64,000 nt of DNA from Pectobacterium versatile (GTDB taxonomy: Bacteria > Pseudomonadota > Gammaproteobacteria > Enterobacterales > Enterobacteriaceae): positions 26,720 through 90,719 of the forward strand of contig NZ_JAINZP010000013.1 of assembly GCF_020166435.1 (NCBI RefSeq), written 5' to 3'. Of the stretch, positions 54,828-64,000 are shown one piece after another; position 1 is the first letter of the stretch; each line of letters opens with the position of its first letter. A model generated the notes under the pieces. The model searched no databases. It was not told where the DNA came from and worked only from the letters and a program-made list of their open reading frames with translations. Both the position numbers and the translations under genes were made by a program.

Positions 54828-55145
54828 ATGAAAAGAATCGTACTGGCCTGTTCAGCAGGAATGTCGACCTCACTGGTGGTCACCAAGATGGAGAAGGAAG
54901 CGGAAACACGGGGAATGGCGTTTAAGATCTACGCGATCCCAGAGCAAAATTTGCGGGATGAGTTGCAGGAGTTCGGCGGCGACATTATTGCGGTTTTGCT
55001 GGGGCCGCAGGTGCGCTTCAAACTTAACGAAAATAAAAAGCTGACGGACAGCTACCAGATTCCTATCGCGGTGATCGACCCCGTCGCCTACGGCACATTA
55101 AATGGCGCAAAAGTACTGGATCAGGCGCTGAGTTTGGTAAACTAA
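54828..55145 (+). CDS. celA: PTS lactose/cellobiose-type EIIB
   Basis: 105 residues. The phosphocysteine is in 'IVLACSAGMSTSLVV' (Cys8). It carries phosphate from IIA to sugar on IIC. The order IIC-GH1-IIB with IIA divergent is not the usual operon order for this family. Confidence 0.92.
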   Translation: MKRIVLACSAGMSTSLVVTKMEKEAETRGMAFKIYAIPEQNLRDELQEFGGDIIAVLLGPQVRFKLNENKKLTDSYQIPIAVIDPVAYGTLNGAKVLDQALSLVN

Positions 55146-55181
55146 TGCCCCACCGCAGCGTCAGTACGTGGCTGGAGAGGT

Positions 55182-55247
55182 GCCCGTCATCATTCAAGTT
55201 GCAGCTTGACGTATGACGGGCAAAATCAGAGCGGGCCTGACGCCCGC
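55182..55247. repeat. Mini-palindrome made of ERIC ends, followed by a hairpin
   Basis: GCCCGTCAT...TATGACGGGC (55182-55221) joins the two outer ends of the ERIC-type element with the core removed. A GCGGGC/GCCCGC hairpin (55231-55247) follows and may end the celA transcript, although no T-run is seen. Confidence 0.6.
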
Positions 55248-55279
55248 ACTTAGGGCGACAGTGCATGTAGGGTGAAAGC

Positions 55280-56047
55280 GTGGCGAAGGATGTGGTTCTG
55301 CAAGAGAAGAAGCAATATCAGGAAATCGGCTGTGATTTGCGTCAGAAGATTCAGTCAGGGGATTACCCCGTCGGATCGCGCCTTCCTCCTGAACGAAATA
55401 TTGCGGAAACCTATGGCGTTAGCCGGACGATAGTACGCGAAGCGCTACTGATGCTTGAACTGGAAGGCACAGTCGATATTCGTCAAGGCTCCGGGGTTTA
55501 TGTCTTGCGTATTCCTGATGAAGACGACGCGGCAGACGGTGGCAAAAACCATATCGGCGCGTTTGAAATGCTACAGGCTCGCCAACTGCTGGAAAGCAAT
55601 ATTGCGGCGTTTGCGGCCCGCATGGCAACGCGTGCGGATATCGAAAACCTGCGTAAGACGCTGGAACAAGAGCAGGCCGCGATTGCCGGAAAAGATTACC
55701 GTGGCGATTTCGATCGCCTGTTCCATCTGCAAATTGCCGGTGCGACGCAAAACCAGATGCTGCTGGAAACGGTCAGCAATATCTGGGAATGTCGTGATGA
55801 TAACGCGCTCTGGCAGCAGCTTTATACCCACGTCGGAACGCAGGGCTATCGTCTGAAATGGCTGGCGGATCATCAGACTATTCTGGCTGCGCTGCGGCGT
55901 CGCGATGTGTCCGGCTCTTATCAGGCCATGTGGCAGCACCTCGAAAACGTCAAAAATACGCTGATGGAAATTTCTGACGCTGATGCTCCGGAATTTGACG
56001 GCTATTTATTTGATTCTGTACCGATTTTTCAAGGAAAACTGGTGTAA
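55280..56047 (+). CDS. uxuR: GntR/FadR-family regulator, UxuR/ExuR-like
   Basis: 255 residues: N-terminal winged helix ('LPPERNIAETYGVSRTIVREALLMLELEG') and C-terminal FCD ligand domain ('FDRLFHLQIAGATQNQMLLE'). The length, 'FEMLQARQLLESNIAAFAA' and 'YQAMWQHLENVKNTLME' match UxuR and ExuR of E. coli, which respond to hexuronates. Start is a GTG after AGGGTGA. It is probably the hexuronate regulator of the uxu genes, although exuR cannot be excluded. Confidence 0.75.
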   Translation: MAKDVVLQEKKQYQEIGCDLRQKIQSGDYPVGSRLPPERNIAETYGVSRTIVREALLMLELEGTVDIRQGSGVYVLRIPDEDDAADGGKNHIGAFEMLQARQLLESNIAAFAARMATRADIENLRKTLEQEQAAIAGKDYRGDFDRLFHLQIAGATQNQMLLETVSNIWECRDDNALWQQLYTHVGTQGYRLKWLADHQTILAALRRRDVSGSYQAMWQHLENVKNTLMEISDADAPEFDGYLFDSVPIFQGKLV

Positions 56048-56049
56048 CG

Positions 56050-56517
56050 ATGACAGACCTTACTAAGGTGAAGATTGTTTATCTGGCGGATCATCCTCAG
56101 CATCAAGAGCAGGTAATTGACTGGATATGGCAGGCGTTCGGTAGCCAGAACAGCCGTGAATTCTTTGCCAGCGTGGTGCGCAATAGCCTGAACCCGGCGG
56201 CACTACCACTGACGTTTATTGCGCTGGAGGGCGAGCGTCTAGTCGGGACGGTGGGGTTATGGCGCTGCGATTTAATCAGCCGACAGGATCTGACGCCCTG
56301 GCTGGCATCGCTGTACGTGGAAGAAAGCCAGCGTGACAAAGGGTTGGGCATCGCATTGCAACAGCACGTACTGGATTTCTGCCGCCGTCAGGGCTTTGAC
56401 GATCTTTATCTGTTCGCCACGTTTAGCGGCTATTACGAAAAACACGGCTGGCGTTATATCGGCGACGGGCTGGACTACCCGGACAAAGCCGTGCGGCTGT
56501 ATCACCAGTCGCTGTAG
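56050..56517 (+). CDS. GNAT family acetyltransferase
   Basis: 155 residues with 'LASLYVEESQRDKGLGIALQQHVL' (acetyl-CoA loop) and 'LYLFATFSGYYEKHGWRYIG'. It starts 2 nt after the regulator stop and is probably cotranscribed. Substrate unknown. Confidence 0.82.
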   Translation: MTDLTKVKIVYLADHPQHQEQVIDWIWQAFGSQNSREFFASVVRNSLNPAALPLTFIALEGERLVGTVGLWRCDLISRQDLTPWLASLYVEESQRDKGLGIALQQHVLDFCRRQGFDDLYLFATFSGYYEKHGWRYIGDGLDYPDKAVRLYHQSL

Positions 56518-56518
56518 G

Positions 56519-56557
56519 CTGCCTCTTAGTCTGCATAGAAACATGACTAAGAGACAG
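56519..56557. terminator. Bidirectional hairpin between the GNAT and chemoreceptor genes
   Basis: CTCTTAGTC (56523-56531) pairs with GACTAAGAG (56545-56553), extended by CTG/CAG on the outside. The two genes converge here. Confidence 0.65.
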
Positions 56558-56582
56558 CAGACGGGGAGAAGTATCGCGGGTA

Positions 56583-58238
56583 TCAGAACGATGTCCAATC
56601 CCCGTCACCCGTTGAGGCACCACGCTTACTCGGTGCTGCCAGAGCAGGTTTAAGGGGTAACGATGGGGTCACCGTTAGCGTACGAGCAATCTGATGGCTG
56701 CTACTTAAGCGAAACTGGCTGACCGTTTCAGCCAACTGTGCGGCCTGCTGCTGTAGAGACTGCGTCGCGGCCGAGGCCTCGTTCACCAGCGATGCATTCT
56801 GCTGGGTCGTCACTTCCATCTGGTTCACCGCAACGTTCACCTGCTCAATGCCCATCGTCTGTTCATTGCTGGCGGAGCTGATTTCCCCGACTAAATCGCT
56901 GACCTGACGCACGCCGTTGACGATCTCTTGTATCGACGCGCCGGCTTGTACCACCAATCGGTTGCCCGCTTCCACGGTTTGGACGGAGCGATCGATCAAC
57001 TCCTTGATCTCTCTTGCAGCGGAGGCGCTGCGCTGTGCCAGACTGCGTACTTCACCGGCGACTACGGCGAAACCGCGACCTTGCTCGCCCGCTCGCGCGG
57101 CTTCTACAGCAGCATTCAGTGCCAGAATGTTGGTCTGGAACGCAATGCTGTCGATGACGCCGATTATATCGACAATTTTTTTCGATGACGCGTCGATCGC
57201 CCCCATCGTTTCCACCACTTCAGTCACTAACTGCCCGCCCGACTGTGCTTGCTGTGTGGTCGATTGTGCCAACTGGTTGGCCTGACGCGCGTTATCGGCA
57301 TTCTGCCTGACCGTCGAGCTTAACTGTTCAATCGATGCTGCGGTTTCCTGTAGCGCACTGGCCTGCTCTTCCGTGCGGCTGGAAAGGTCGATATTGCCTG
57401 CGGCGAGCTGTGAGGAAGCACCTGCGATAGATTCAGACCCTTGGCGAACTTCACCAACGATAGAACGCAGACGCACGGTCATATCTTGCAGAGCGTGCAG
57501 CAACTGGGCTGCTTCATCACGTCCTTCAGGCTGCACGTTATGCGTTAGATCGCCCGCCGCGACGGCCTGTGTCGCTCGGACGGCGTGCGCCAGAGGCTGC
57601 ACAATACTGCGGGTGAGTACCCAAGCGATCAGGACGCCGATGATGGCGCTCAGCACGCCCGTGATAGCAAGGATGAGATCGCCACGGCTTGCGCCAGTGT
57701 TAATGTCTTGTCCCATTTGGTCGATGCTGGCGCGCTGGTGATCGCGCAGAGCTTCGACACTTGCCAGATAGCCATTGGAAGCGGGCACGAACTCGTTGTC
57801 GAAGAGTGTTCTGGCGCGATCGAAATTACCCGCACCTTTTTCCGCGATAATCTCATCGCGTTTTTTGATGTAGGCCTGACGATATTCGCCGACTTTGTCG
57901 AATAGGGCTTTTTCTTCGGCAGTGGAAATCAGGCTGGAAAATTGCGCCTGTAGCTTGCTATTTTCTTGAGTCGCACGGGTGTTTTCGGCGGCAAATAGCT
58001 CAACCAGCGAGTCGTCATTGCTGCGTGCAATCGCCACACCGCGTTGGATACCCGCGATGAGTGTGGCATGCCAGTCCGATACCAGCCGTTCTTTGCGGAG
58101 CGGCTCTTGCATCATCTGTTGTGTATTGCTAGCCAATTGATTAAGTTGATAAATGCCGCAGGTCAACATAACCAGAGAAAGAGCAACAAGTAGACCAAAG
58201 CCGCCAGATAACCGAGTCCCTATTTTGTAGTTCTTCAT
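56583..58238 (-). CDS. Methyl-accepting chemotaxis protein
   Basis: 551 residues: TM1 about 10-32, periplasmic four-helix-bundle ligand domain (33-188), TM2 about 189-212, HAMP, and the cytoplasmic signalling domain with the hairpin tip 'IIGVIDSIAFQTNILALNAAVEAARAGE' (in two parts). The C-terminus 'GDGDWTSF' is close to the NWETF-type CheR tether. It is an enterobacterial Tsr/Tar-group receptor; the ligand is unknown. Confidence 0.92.
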   Translation of the reverse strand: MKNYKIGTRLSGGFGLLVALSLVMLTCGIYQLNQLASNTQQMMQEPLRKERLVSDWHATLIAGIQRGVAIARSNDDSLVELFAAENTRATQENSKLQAQFSSLISTAEEKALFDKVGEYRQAYIKKRDEIIAEKGAGNFDRARTLFDNEFVPASNGYLASVEALRDHQRASIDQMGQDINTGASRGDLILAITGVLSAIIGVLIAWVLTRSIVQPLAHAVRATQAVAAGDLTHNVQPEGRDEAAQLLHALQDMTVRLRSIVGEVRQGSESIAGASSQLAAGNIDLSSRTEEQASALQETAASIEQLSSTVRQNADNARQANQLAQSTTQQAQSGGQLVTEVVETMGAIDASSKKIVDIIGVIDSIAFQTNILALNAAVEAARAGEQGRGFAVVAGEVRSLAQRSASAAREIKELIDRSVQTVEAGNRLVVQAGASIQEIVNGVRQVSDLVGEISSASNEQTMGIEQVNVAVNQMEVTTQQNASLVNEASAATQSLQQQAAQLAETVSQFRLSSSHQIARTLTVTPSLPLKPALAAPSKRGASTGDGDWTSF

Positions 58239-58504
58239 TGTGCGTTACACATCCTTTGTTGGGTTTTTATTAAATTTGCCATCTGTATCATGCAGATCTG
58301 ATTATCTTACTCTATTTCCCGATGAATACGGCCTGTGATTGGTAAATGGCGTTGAAGGTGCCAAGGGGAAAATCGTGGCGTTGATCAGTGAGAGGGCGGC
58401 TGCCTTACATGATTCACCAGAATCTTACAGTTGGTTGCACTTATAGAATAACTCTTTCGATTCATCGCTGGTGAAGCGAAGCGGCGATCTTTAGAGTTAC
58501 AAGT
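58239..58504. other. Spacer between the chemoreceptor and omrA
   Basis: No gene seen. It should contain the chemoreceptor promoter (minus) and the omrA promoter (plus); OmrA transcription is OmpR-dependent in E. coli, and I could not confirm an OmpR site by eye. Confidence 0.45.
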
Positions 58505-58596
58505 CCCAGAGGTATTGATTGGTGATATATCGATGTGCTCTGTACATTGAAACCATTTGATTACACCAACCTACGCGGATGCGTAGGTTTTTTTTT
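58505..58596 (+). ncRNA. omrA: OmrA/OmrB small RNA
   Basis: The 5' end CCCAGAGGTATTGATTGGTG is the invariant seed region of OmrA/OmrB. The 3' end is the hairpin CAACCTACGC-GGAT-GCGTAGGTT followed by nine T, also as in OmrA. The middle differs from E. coli, as usual between genera. It lies upstream of aas as in E. coli. The sRNA pairs with mRNAs of outer-membrane proteins (ompT, cirA, fecA, csgD, ompR) via the seed. Only one copy is seen here, against two in E. coli. Confidence 0.93.
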
Positions 58597-58785
58597 GCCT
58601 GAATTTCCCGCTTTCGTTATCTCCAGCCATTTTAATGCGATGTGAATGCTGTGCCGTCGGCAATCTTCGTGTTTAGCCGTGTACCCGTCGCTTGAAGTAT
58701 GGTGCATATGTAGTATTTTGACGTACCGCTTGGTGGTTTTTGCGTTTCAGCAAGCTGCCCGTTTATCTGTCTATTGGGAGAAGGC

Positions 58786-60957
58786 ATGATTCATACCCTG
58801 TTACGTTGGGTGTTCCAGCGTCTGTACCGCATCCGGATCGAGGGCGACAGCAGCCAGTTTCAGCAATCTAAATTGCTCATCACCCCCAATCACGTCTCGT
58901 TCCTTGATGGCGTTTTGCTGGCGTTATTCTTGCCGATAAAGCCCGTCTTTGCCGTGTACTCTTCCATTTCCGATCGCTGGTTTATGCGCTGGCTGAAGCC
59001 TTACATCGATTTCGTACCGTTAGATCCCACCAAGCCGCTGGCGATCAAAGGGCTGATCAAGGTGATCGAACGCGGCCAGCCCGTCGTGGTTTTCCCGGAA
59101 GGGCGCATCAGCGTCACCGGATCGCTGATGAAGATTTACAGCGGCGCGGCGTTTGTCGCGGCGAAATCCGGTGCAACGATCATCCCCGTGCGCATTGATG
59201 GCGCAGAATTGACGCCCTTTGGTCGTCTTGCGGGCGTATTTAAACGCCGCTGCCTCCCACAGATTACGATCACCTATTTGCCTCCGACCACATTGCCGAT
59301 GCCGGAAGCCAGCAGTGCCAGAGAACGCCGCGCGCTGGCCGGTGAGCATTTGCACCAGATTATGATGAAGGCGCGGATGGATACGCGCCCGCAGCACACG
59401 CTGTATCAGGCCTTTCTGGCCGCGAGAACCCGTTACGGGCGGCACTCTCCCAGCATTGCAGATATCTCCTTCAACGAAGACAGCTATCAGGGTTTATTGA
59501 AAAAATCGTTGGGCGTGTCGCGCATTTTGCAGCGCTTCACCCGCGCCGATGAACATGTCGGCATGCTGTTGCCCAATGCGACCATCACCGCCGCATCCAT
59601 CTTGGGCGCATCGCTGCGTAACCGCGTTCCTGCCATGCTGAACTACACCGCGGGTGCGAAAGGGCTACAAAGTGCAATGAAAGCGGCGGGGATCAAAACC
59701 ATCGTCACGTCTCGCCAGTTTCTTGAAAAGGGCAAGCTGACGGATTTGCCGAAGCAGGTTAGCGAGGCCAACTGGGTCTATCTGGAAGATTTGAAAGACA
59801 CCGTGACGCTGACGGATAAGCTGTGGATCCTGTTCCATCTGCTGTTTCCTGCCCGCGCGATACTGCCGCAGAAACCTGACGATGCGGCCATCGTGCTGTT
59901 TACCTCCGGTTCCGAGGGGAATCCGAAAGGCGTCGTGCATTCCCATGACAGCCTGCTGGCGAACGTTGAGCAGATTCGCACGGTGGCGGATTTCACGCCG
60001 CGCGACCGCTTTATGTCCGCGCTGCCGCTGTTCCATGCGTTTGGTCTGACGGTGGGGCTGTTAACGCCGCTGATGACGGGCGCTCGCGTGTTCCTCTATC
60101 CCAGCCCGCTGCACTATCGCATTGTGCCGGAGCTGGTTTATGACCAGAACTGCACCGTGCTGTTTGGGACGTCAACGTTCTTAGGCAACTACGCGCGTTT
60201 TGCCCATCCGTATGATTTTGCTCGTCTGCGCTATGTGGTTGCGGGGGCGGAAAAACTGTCTGAAATCACGCGTCAGGTTTGGCTGGACAAATTTGGTATC
60301 CGCATTTTGGAAGGATACGGCGTGACCGAGTGCGCGCCGGTGGTGGCGATCAACGTGCCGATGGCGACGAAAATCCATTCTGTCGGCAAGTTGTTGCCGG
60401 AAATCGAATCGCGTTTGATTACGGTGCCGGGCATCACGCGCGGTGGCCGTCTGCAACTGCGTGGGCCGAATATCATGAAAGGCTATCTGCGGGTGGAAAA
60501 CCCCGGCGTGCTCGAAGCGCCTGCGGCAGAAAACGCACAGGGCGAGTTGCAGCAGGGCTGGTATGACACCGGCGATATTGTCGAACTGGACGAAAGAGGC
60601 TTCTGCACCATCATCGGCCGCGTGAAGCGCTTTGCCAAGCTGGCGGGGGAGATGGTGTCGCTGGAAAGTGTGGAACAGCTGGCGGTGAAGATATCGCCGG
60701 AAGCGCAGCATGCCGCGAGTGCGAAAAGCGACAGCAGCAAAGGCGAAGCGCTGGTGCTGTTTACGACGGACAACCAGATAACCCGTGACGCATTGCTTGC
60801 ACAGGCACGCAGCAGCGGTGTACCGGAGTTGGCTGTGCCGCGCGATATTCGCTATGTGAAAGCCTTACCGTTACTCGGCAGCGGCAAGCCTGACTTTGTC
60901 ACGCTGCGCCACATGGCCGAAGAGTCCATAACCAACGCGTCGGAGCACAATGCATGA
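58786..60957 (+). CDS. aas: Bifunctional acyl-ACP synthetase / 2-acylglycerophosphoethanolamine acyltransferase
   Basis: 723 residues. N-terminal PlsC-type acyltransferase with NHVSFLDG (HX4D) and [12 protein letters not shown]-terminal AMP-forming acyl-ACP synthetase with '[17 protein letters not shown]' and '[16 protein letters not shown]'. I chose the ATG at 58786 with GGGAGAAGG upstream (a longer frame begins four codons earlier). It re-acylates lysophosphatidylethanolamine. Its stop overlaps lplT. Confidence 0.96.
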   Translation: MIHTLLRWVFQRLYRIRIEGDSSQFQQSKLLITPNHVSFLDGVLLALFLPIKPVFAVYSSISDRWFMRWLKPYIDFVPLDPTKPLAIKGLIKVIERGQPVVVFPEGRISVTGSLMKIYSGAAFVAAKSGATIIPVRIDGAELTPFGRLAGVFKRRCLPQITITYLPPTTLPMPEASSARERRALAGEHLHQIMMKARMDTRPQHTLYQAFLAARTRYGRHSPSIADISFNEDSYQGLLKKSLGVSRILQRFTRADEHVGMLLPNATITAASILGASLRNRVPAMLNYTAGAKGLQSAMKAAGIKTIVTSRQFLEKGKLTDLPKQVSEANWVYLEDLKDTVTLTDKLWILFHLLFPARAILPQKPDDAAIVLFTSGSEGNPKGVVHSHDSLLANVEQIRTVADFTPRDRFMSALPLFHAFGLTVGLLTPLMTGARVFLYPSPLHYRIVPELVYDQNCTVLFGTSTFLGNYARFAHPYDFARLRYVVAGAEKLSEITRQVWLDKFGIRILEGYGVTECAPVVAINVPMATKIHSVGKLLPEIESRLITVPGITRGGRLQLRGPNIMKGYLRVENPGVLEAPAAENAQGELQQGWYDTGDIVELDERGFCTIIGRVKRFAKLAGEMVSLESVEQLAVKISPEAQHAASAKSDSSKGEALVLFTTDNQITRDALLAQARSSGVPELAVPRDIRYVKALPLLGSGKPDFVTLRHMAEESITNASEHNA

Positions 60958-62183
60958 GTCAACAGACTGAACCCGCGACGCCTTTGCTGTCGCGCAGTAT
61001 GAGCGCGGTGATTATCGCGCAGTTCTTCTCCGCGTTTGGCGATAACGCGCTGCTGTTTGCCACGCTAGCGCTGATCAAACAGCTGGTGTATCCCGACTGG
61101 AGTCAGCCGTTTTTACAGATGGGCTTTGTCGCTGCCTACATCATTCTGGCACCGTTTGTCGGACAAATTGCGGATAGCTTCGCCAAAGGGCAGGTGATGA
61201 TGTTCGCTAATACCTTGAAGCTGGCAGGCGCGTTGCTGATTTGCGTCGGTGGGAATCCGTTTCTGGGGTACACGCTGGTGGGGGTTGGCGCTGCTGCTTA
61301 TTCACCGGCGAAATACGGCATTTTGGGTGAAATCACGCGCGGCGATCAGCTGGTCAAAGCCAACGGGCTGATGGAGGCCTCGACTATTGCAGCGATCTTG
61401 ACCGGATCTGTGGCGGGTGGGGTGTTGGCGGACTGGAACATTTACGGGGCGCTGTCGGTTTGCGCAGTGGCGTACGGCGTGGCGCTGGGGGCGAATATGC
61501 TGATTCCTCGTCTCAACGCGGCACGACCGGGGCAGCCGTGGCATCCGGTGCAGATGGCGAGCAGCTTCTTTTCCGCCTGCCGGGTGCTGTGGCGCGATGG
61601 TGATGCCCGGCTCTCGCTGATTGGCACCAGTATGTTCTGGGGGGCGGGTGTGACGCTGCGCTTTCTGCTGGTGCTGTGGGTGCCGCATGCGCTCGGTATT
61701 ACGGATAATGCAACGCCGACGCTGCTGAATGCCATGGTCGCCGTTGGGATCGTGCTGGGGGCCGGTGCTGCTGCCAGACTGGTTACGCTGGATAGCGTGC
61801 GACGCTGCCTGCCGGCGGGTTTCCTGATCGGCGTGGTGGTGGTGATTTTCACGCTTCAGTATAACCTCTTTAGTGCCTATTCCCTGCTGATTCTGCTGGG
61901 GGCGCTCGGTGGGTTCTTCATCGTTCCGCTGAATGCGCTGTTGCAGGAGCGTGGGAAAGCGAGTGTTGGCGCGGGTAATGCGATCGCCGTACAGAATTTG
62001 GGTGAGAACGGCGCTATGCTGCTAATGCTTGGGCTCTATTCTCTGGTGGTGAAACTGGGCGTGTCGGTTATCGCTATCGGGATTGGCTTTGGTGCATTGT
62101 TTGCTCTGGCAATTGCGCTGCTGTGGGCATGGTTGATTCTGGCTAAGCGCCGCGATCGTGTTATTGGCGCAGGTAAAAAATAA
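60954..62183 (+). CDS. lplT: Lysophospholipid transporter LplT
   Basis: 409 residues, MFS-type with about 12 transmembrane helices ('[22 protein letters not shown]' at the start). It flips lysophospholipid to the cytoplasm for Aas. The start overlaps the aas stop (ATGA). In E. coli lplT precedes aas; here the order is aas-lplT. Confidence 0.95.
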   Translation: MSQQTEPATPLLSRSMSAVIIAQFFSAFGDNALLFATLALIKQLVYPDWSQPFLQMGFVAAYIILAPFVGQIADSFAKGQVMMFANTLKLAGALLICVGGNPFLGYTLVGVGAAAYSPAKYGILGEITRGDQLVKANGLMEASTIAAILTGSVAGGVLADWNIYGALSVCAVAYGVALGANMLIPRLNAARPGQPWHPVQMASSFFSACRVLWRDGDARLSLIGTSMFWGAGVTLRFLLVLWVPHALGITDNATPTLLNAMVAVGIVLGAGAAARLVTLDSVRRCLPAGFLIGVVVVIFTLQYNLFSAYSLLILLGALGGFFIVPLNALLQERGKASVGAGNAIAVQNLGENGAMLLMLGLYSLVVKLGVSVIAIGIGFGALFALAIALLWAWLILAKRRDRVIGAGKK

Positions 62184-62186
62184 ATA

Positions 62187-62304
62187 CATGTCCTAAATGA
62201 TTTGAGTTGTATGACAAAACGTAAGCGTTGCTCCTTTAAGGCGAGATTCAGAGATAAGCCGAGTATTGCCAACGCACAAACAGCTTGAAGTATGACAGGT
62301 ATAT
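62187..62304. repeat. ERIC-related element with divergent core
   Basis: It shares the AGTATGAC.GGTATA end and the ACAAAACGT, GCGTTG and CCAACGCACA blocks with the element at 12607-12745, but not the ERIC primer core. It is the same subfamily in the opposite orientation. Confidence 0.65.
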
Positions 62305-62324
62305 TATAGGGGAAGGGTGGAAAT

Positions 62325-62780
62325 ATGAGTCTGACATGGCATGACTGGGATGTGGCAGATCTTAATGTGTATTCACTGCATGACATATTGGCGCTGCGCA
62401 GCCAGGTATTTGTGGTTGAGCAAACCTGCCCCTATTTAGATATTGATGGTCGTGATCTGGTGGAAGGCAATCGCCACATCACGGCGTATTGCAACGGTAA
62501 GCTGGCCGCTTATGCCCGGCTGCTCGCTCCTCATCCAAATAACAATGTGGTGACGATTGGACGGGTGATTGTTGCGCCTCACGCTCGGGGAAAGCATTTG
62601 GGACATCAGTTGATGGAACACGCGTTGATTGCCTGCGCGCGCCACTGGCCGCAAAAGCATCTTTTCTTGTCTGCGCAGGCTCATCTGCAAGCGTTCTACG
62701 GCGTGTTTGGCTTTGTGGCAACCGGCGAGGAATATGACGAAGACGGCATTCAGCATATTGATATGCTGTCGGCGTTCTGA
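62325..62780 (+). CDS. elaA: ElaA-like GNAT acetyltransferase
   Basis: 151 residues. 'LALRSQVFVVEQTCPYLDIDGRDL' and 'IGRVIVAPHARGKHLGHQLMEHALIACARHWPQK' match ElaA over the whole length. Good ribosome-binding site (GGGAAGGGTGG). Substrate unknown. Confidence 0.9.
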   Translation: MSLTWHDWDVADLNVYSLHDILALRSQVFVVEQTCPYLDIDGRDLVEGNRHITAYCNGKLAAYARLLAPHPNNNVVTIGRVIVAPHARGKHLGHQLMEHALIACARHWPQKHLFLSAQAHLQAFYGVFGFVATGEEYDEDGIQHIDMLSAF

Positions 62781-62836
62781 TGTACGGATTTCAAGCCAAC
62801 TATAGGGCTAATAAGCGTTAACTGGCTGAGCGATAT

Positions 62837-62873
62837 AAAAAATCCGTAATCCCTGACAGATTACGGATTTTTT
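62837..62873. terminator. Bidirectional rho-independent terminator after elaA
   Basis: AAAAATCCGTAATC and its exact complement GATTACGGATTTTTT around a CCTGACA loop; 15 bp stem with A-run and T-run on both sides. Confidence 0.9.
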
Positions 62874-63102
62874 GTGTCACCCCTTAATCGCTAAATCACG
62901 CCTTAATTAAGTGGTATTGACCATGCTGAGAGAGACTGATTATTTCACCGAATATCGGTAGATCATAAAACTCTATGCCTGCCTCTTTTTCTGGGAATTC
63001 GTCAGCCCTAAAGGGCCGACGTAAGCGGCGTTCAAGCTTGGCTCTGGGTAGCTTGCCATACCTGAAAGCTCCTGGAGATTAATGTTTACATTTGGTTGAT
63101 AT
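62874..63102. other. Spacer between elaA and the invasin-like gene
   Basis: 229 bp, no gene seen. A small hairpin GTCAGCCC-TAAA-GGGCCGAC lies at 63001-63020, with one mismatch. Confidence 0.45.
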
Positions 63103-63132
63103 AAAAAAGCAGCGCATTTGCGCTGCTTTTTT
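63103..63132 (-). terminator. Rho-independent terminator of the invasin-like gene
   Basis: AAAAAAGCAGCGCA-TTTG-CGCTGCTTTTTT palindrome, 20 bp after the stop of the minus-strand gene; it would also work in the other direction. Confidence 0.9.
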
Positions 63133-63151
63133 GTGGCGTAGTATCGTGTTA

Positions 63152-64000
63152 TCAGCCTTTACAGCCTACGTACAGGTAGGATACCGTATCGCCCCCTATT
63201 GTATTTACCTCGCCATTACTGAGGCTAACATTGTTATGCCCATCATCAGTGCCACTTCCCATCGTGCTGCTACGGTATTTATTATCCACTGGCCAGCCTA
63301 GGTTTACACCGACAGGGTCGTTTGCCTGATAAAGTGCGACCAAACTTGCAGAGCTTGGTAGTGCGCAATATCCGATTGCCTCCCAGTAGTTCATGAGTGC
63401 CCACTCTTCATTCGCCAATTCACTGGAATAATCAGCTGAAGGATATTCGGCAACCAATACTGGTCTGCGTATCGTTTCGCCATTTGCCACTATGTTATCA
63501 GGCATATGTCCCCACATATTTGCCTTGTCAGTGTCAGGACTGGTGATAACGGTGAATGTGGCTTCTACTGAGTCACTATCACCCTTGTCTGTTATGGCTT
63601 TAAGTTGGGTTTTAACACCCTTACCATCCGGTTCCGTCAAGGTTACCGTCAGTTCACCATTAGCATCGGTTTGACCGTTGTAAGCGCTAACTGGAGTGCC
63701 ATTAATTAGCACGTTGGAAGCCCAGTTCCCATTTTGCCGATTTGTTGCGGAGATGACGGAAAAACTGACAGGTATGGGCTGAGGAAAGATAACCCCATTA
63801 GATTGTGTGACTTTTAATGTAACGCTTATTGATTCCCCTACTTTAACTTTTGTCTGATCCTGATTGATCGTAATACTAGGGTCCATGCTAAAGGTGACGG
63901 TGGCGCTTTTACCGGTATCGGCAGCGTTGTTTTCTACTCTGGCGGTGACGGTGATATCGCCAACGACCGCGCTGGTGAGCGTGACGGTAGCCAGCCCGTT
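63152..64000 (-). CDS. Invasin/intimin-like adhesin, C-terminal part (5' truncated by window)
   Basis: The frame stays open to the end of the window (about 282 residues visible). There is the tail of one Big-1 (bacterial Ig-like) repeat, a complete Big-1 repeat ('SITINQDQTKVKVGESISVTLKV' start, 'NGQTDANGELTVTLTEPD'), and a C-terminal module of about 110 residues with Cys near the start and end ('GYCALPSS', 'YLYVGCKG') as in the lectin-like tip of invasin/intimin. It is presumably the passenger of an inverse autotransporter whose beta-barrel lies upstream of its 5' part, outside the window. Confidence 0.85.
   Translation of the reverse strand, partial: NGLATVTLTSAVVGDITVTARVENNAADTGKSATVTFSMDPSITINQDQTKVKVGESISVTLKVTQSNGVIFPQPIPVSFSVISATNRQNGNWASNVLINGTPVSAYNGQTDANGELTVTLTEPDGKGVKTQLKAITDKGDSDSVEATFTVITSPDTDKANMWGHMPDNIVANGETIRRPVLVAEYPSADYSSELANEEWALMNYWEAIGYCALPSSASLVALYQANDPVGVNLGWPVDNKYRSSTMGSGTDDGHNNVSLSNGEVNTIGGDTVSYLYVGCKG

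Noticed and set aside
1..64000. CRISPR arrays, tRNA or rRNA genes, complete insertion sequences
   Set aside because: None was found; the only regularly spaced repeat is the coding 33 bp repeat at 41616-41846.

Overview
The window looks like chromosome from a soft-rot plant pathogen of the genus Pectobacterium (Pectobacteriaceae). This genus call is inference from gene content: a secreted rhamnogalacturonan lyase of the RhiE type, an oligogalacturonide-type symporter behind a KdgR-like operator, hexuronate genes, ERIC elements, and enterobacterial genes such as acs-yjcH-actP, lysR/lysA, aas-lplT, omrA, cybB, nifJ and elaA. The first and last genes run off the window.

Region by region. 1-9157: the 3' end of a giant Ig-like/beta-propeller surface protein, then four tightly packed genes for an unusual export apparatus: a TolC-like lipoprotein, a short HlyD adaptor, a GAF-TM-HlyD protein and a PqqD-like/M50 protease/HlyD fusion. 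No ABC ATPase is present. 9486-11216: rhiE. 11385-15983: an AT-rich accessory island in which a lysozyme, two small unknown proteins and two DUF2589 proteins on the minus strand diverge from an M20-peptidase-like protein fused to a LuxR-type HTH. 16135-20187: acetate uptake and activation. 21081-27601: a PAS-only protein, a TonB-dependent receptor with an STN signalling domain, a FecI-like sigma factor and FecR-like regulator behind a Fur box, and an AI-2E family membrane protein. Two copies of a palindromic element, each lying between duplicated terminator-like hairpins, bracket the sigma/anti-sigma and AI-2E genes. 27977-31741: oligogalacturonide/hexuronate genes. 32063-40693: metY, an L,D-transpeptidase, a YbeM amidase, cytochrome b561, nifJ and a hypothetical gene.

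40917-45167: a GNAT, an AT-rich insert with a tandem-repeat proline-rich protein (seven PxLPxK motifs) and a Sel1-repeat protein, then a DsbA-like and a degenerate metallo-beta-lactamase-fold pair beside a LysR gene. 46216-48551: lysR/lysA. 48571-56517: an EamA exporter with an XRE-cupin regulator, a lactose/cellobiose-type PTS with 6-phospho-beta-glucosidase and LacI regulator, a UxuR/ExuR-like regulator and a GNAT. 56583-62780: a chemoreceptor, the sRNA omrA, aas-lplT and elaA. 63152-64000: the C-terminal end of an invasin/intimin-like adhesin on the minus strand.

Taken together the genes describe a plant-associated lifestyle: attachment, pectin side-chain attack, uptake of pectin and beta-glucoside breakdown products, iron acquisition by surface signalling, and chemotaxis. 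The strongest candidates for undescribed biology are the ATPase-less export cluster, the M20-LuxR/DUF2589/lysozyme module, the terminator-nested palindromic element and the PxLPxK repeat protein. Gene identities come from reading motifs by eye; no database search was run.
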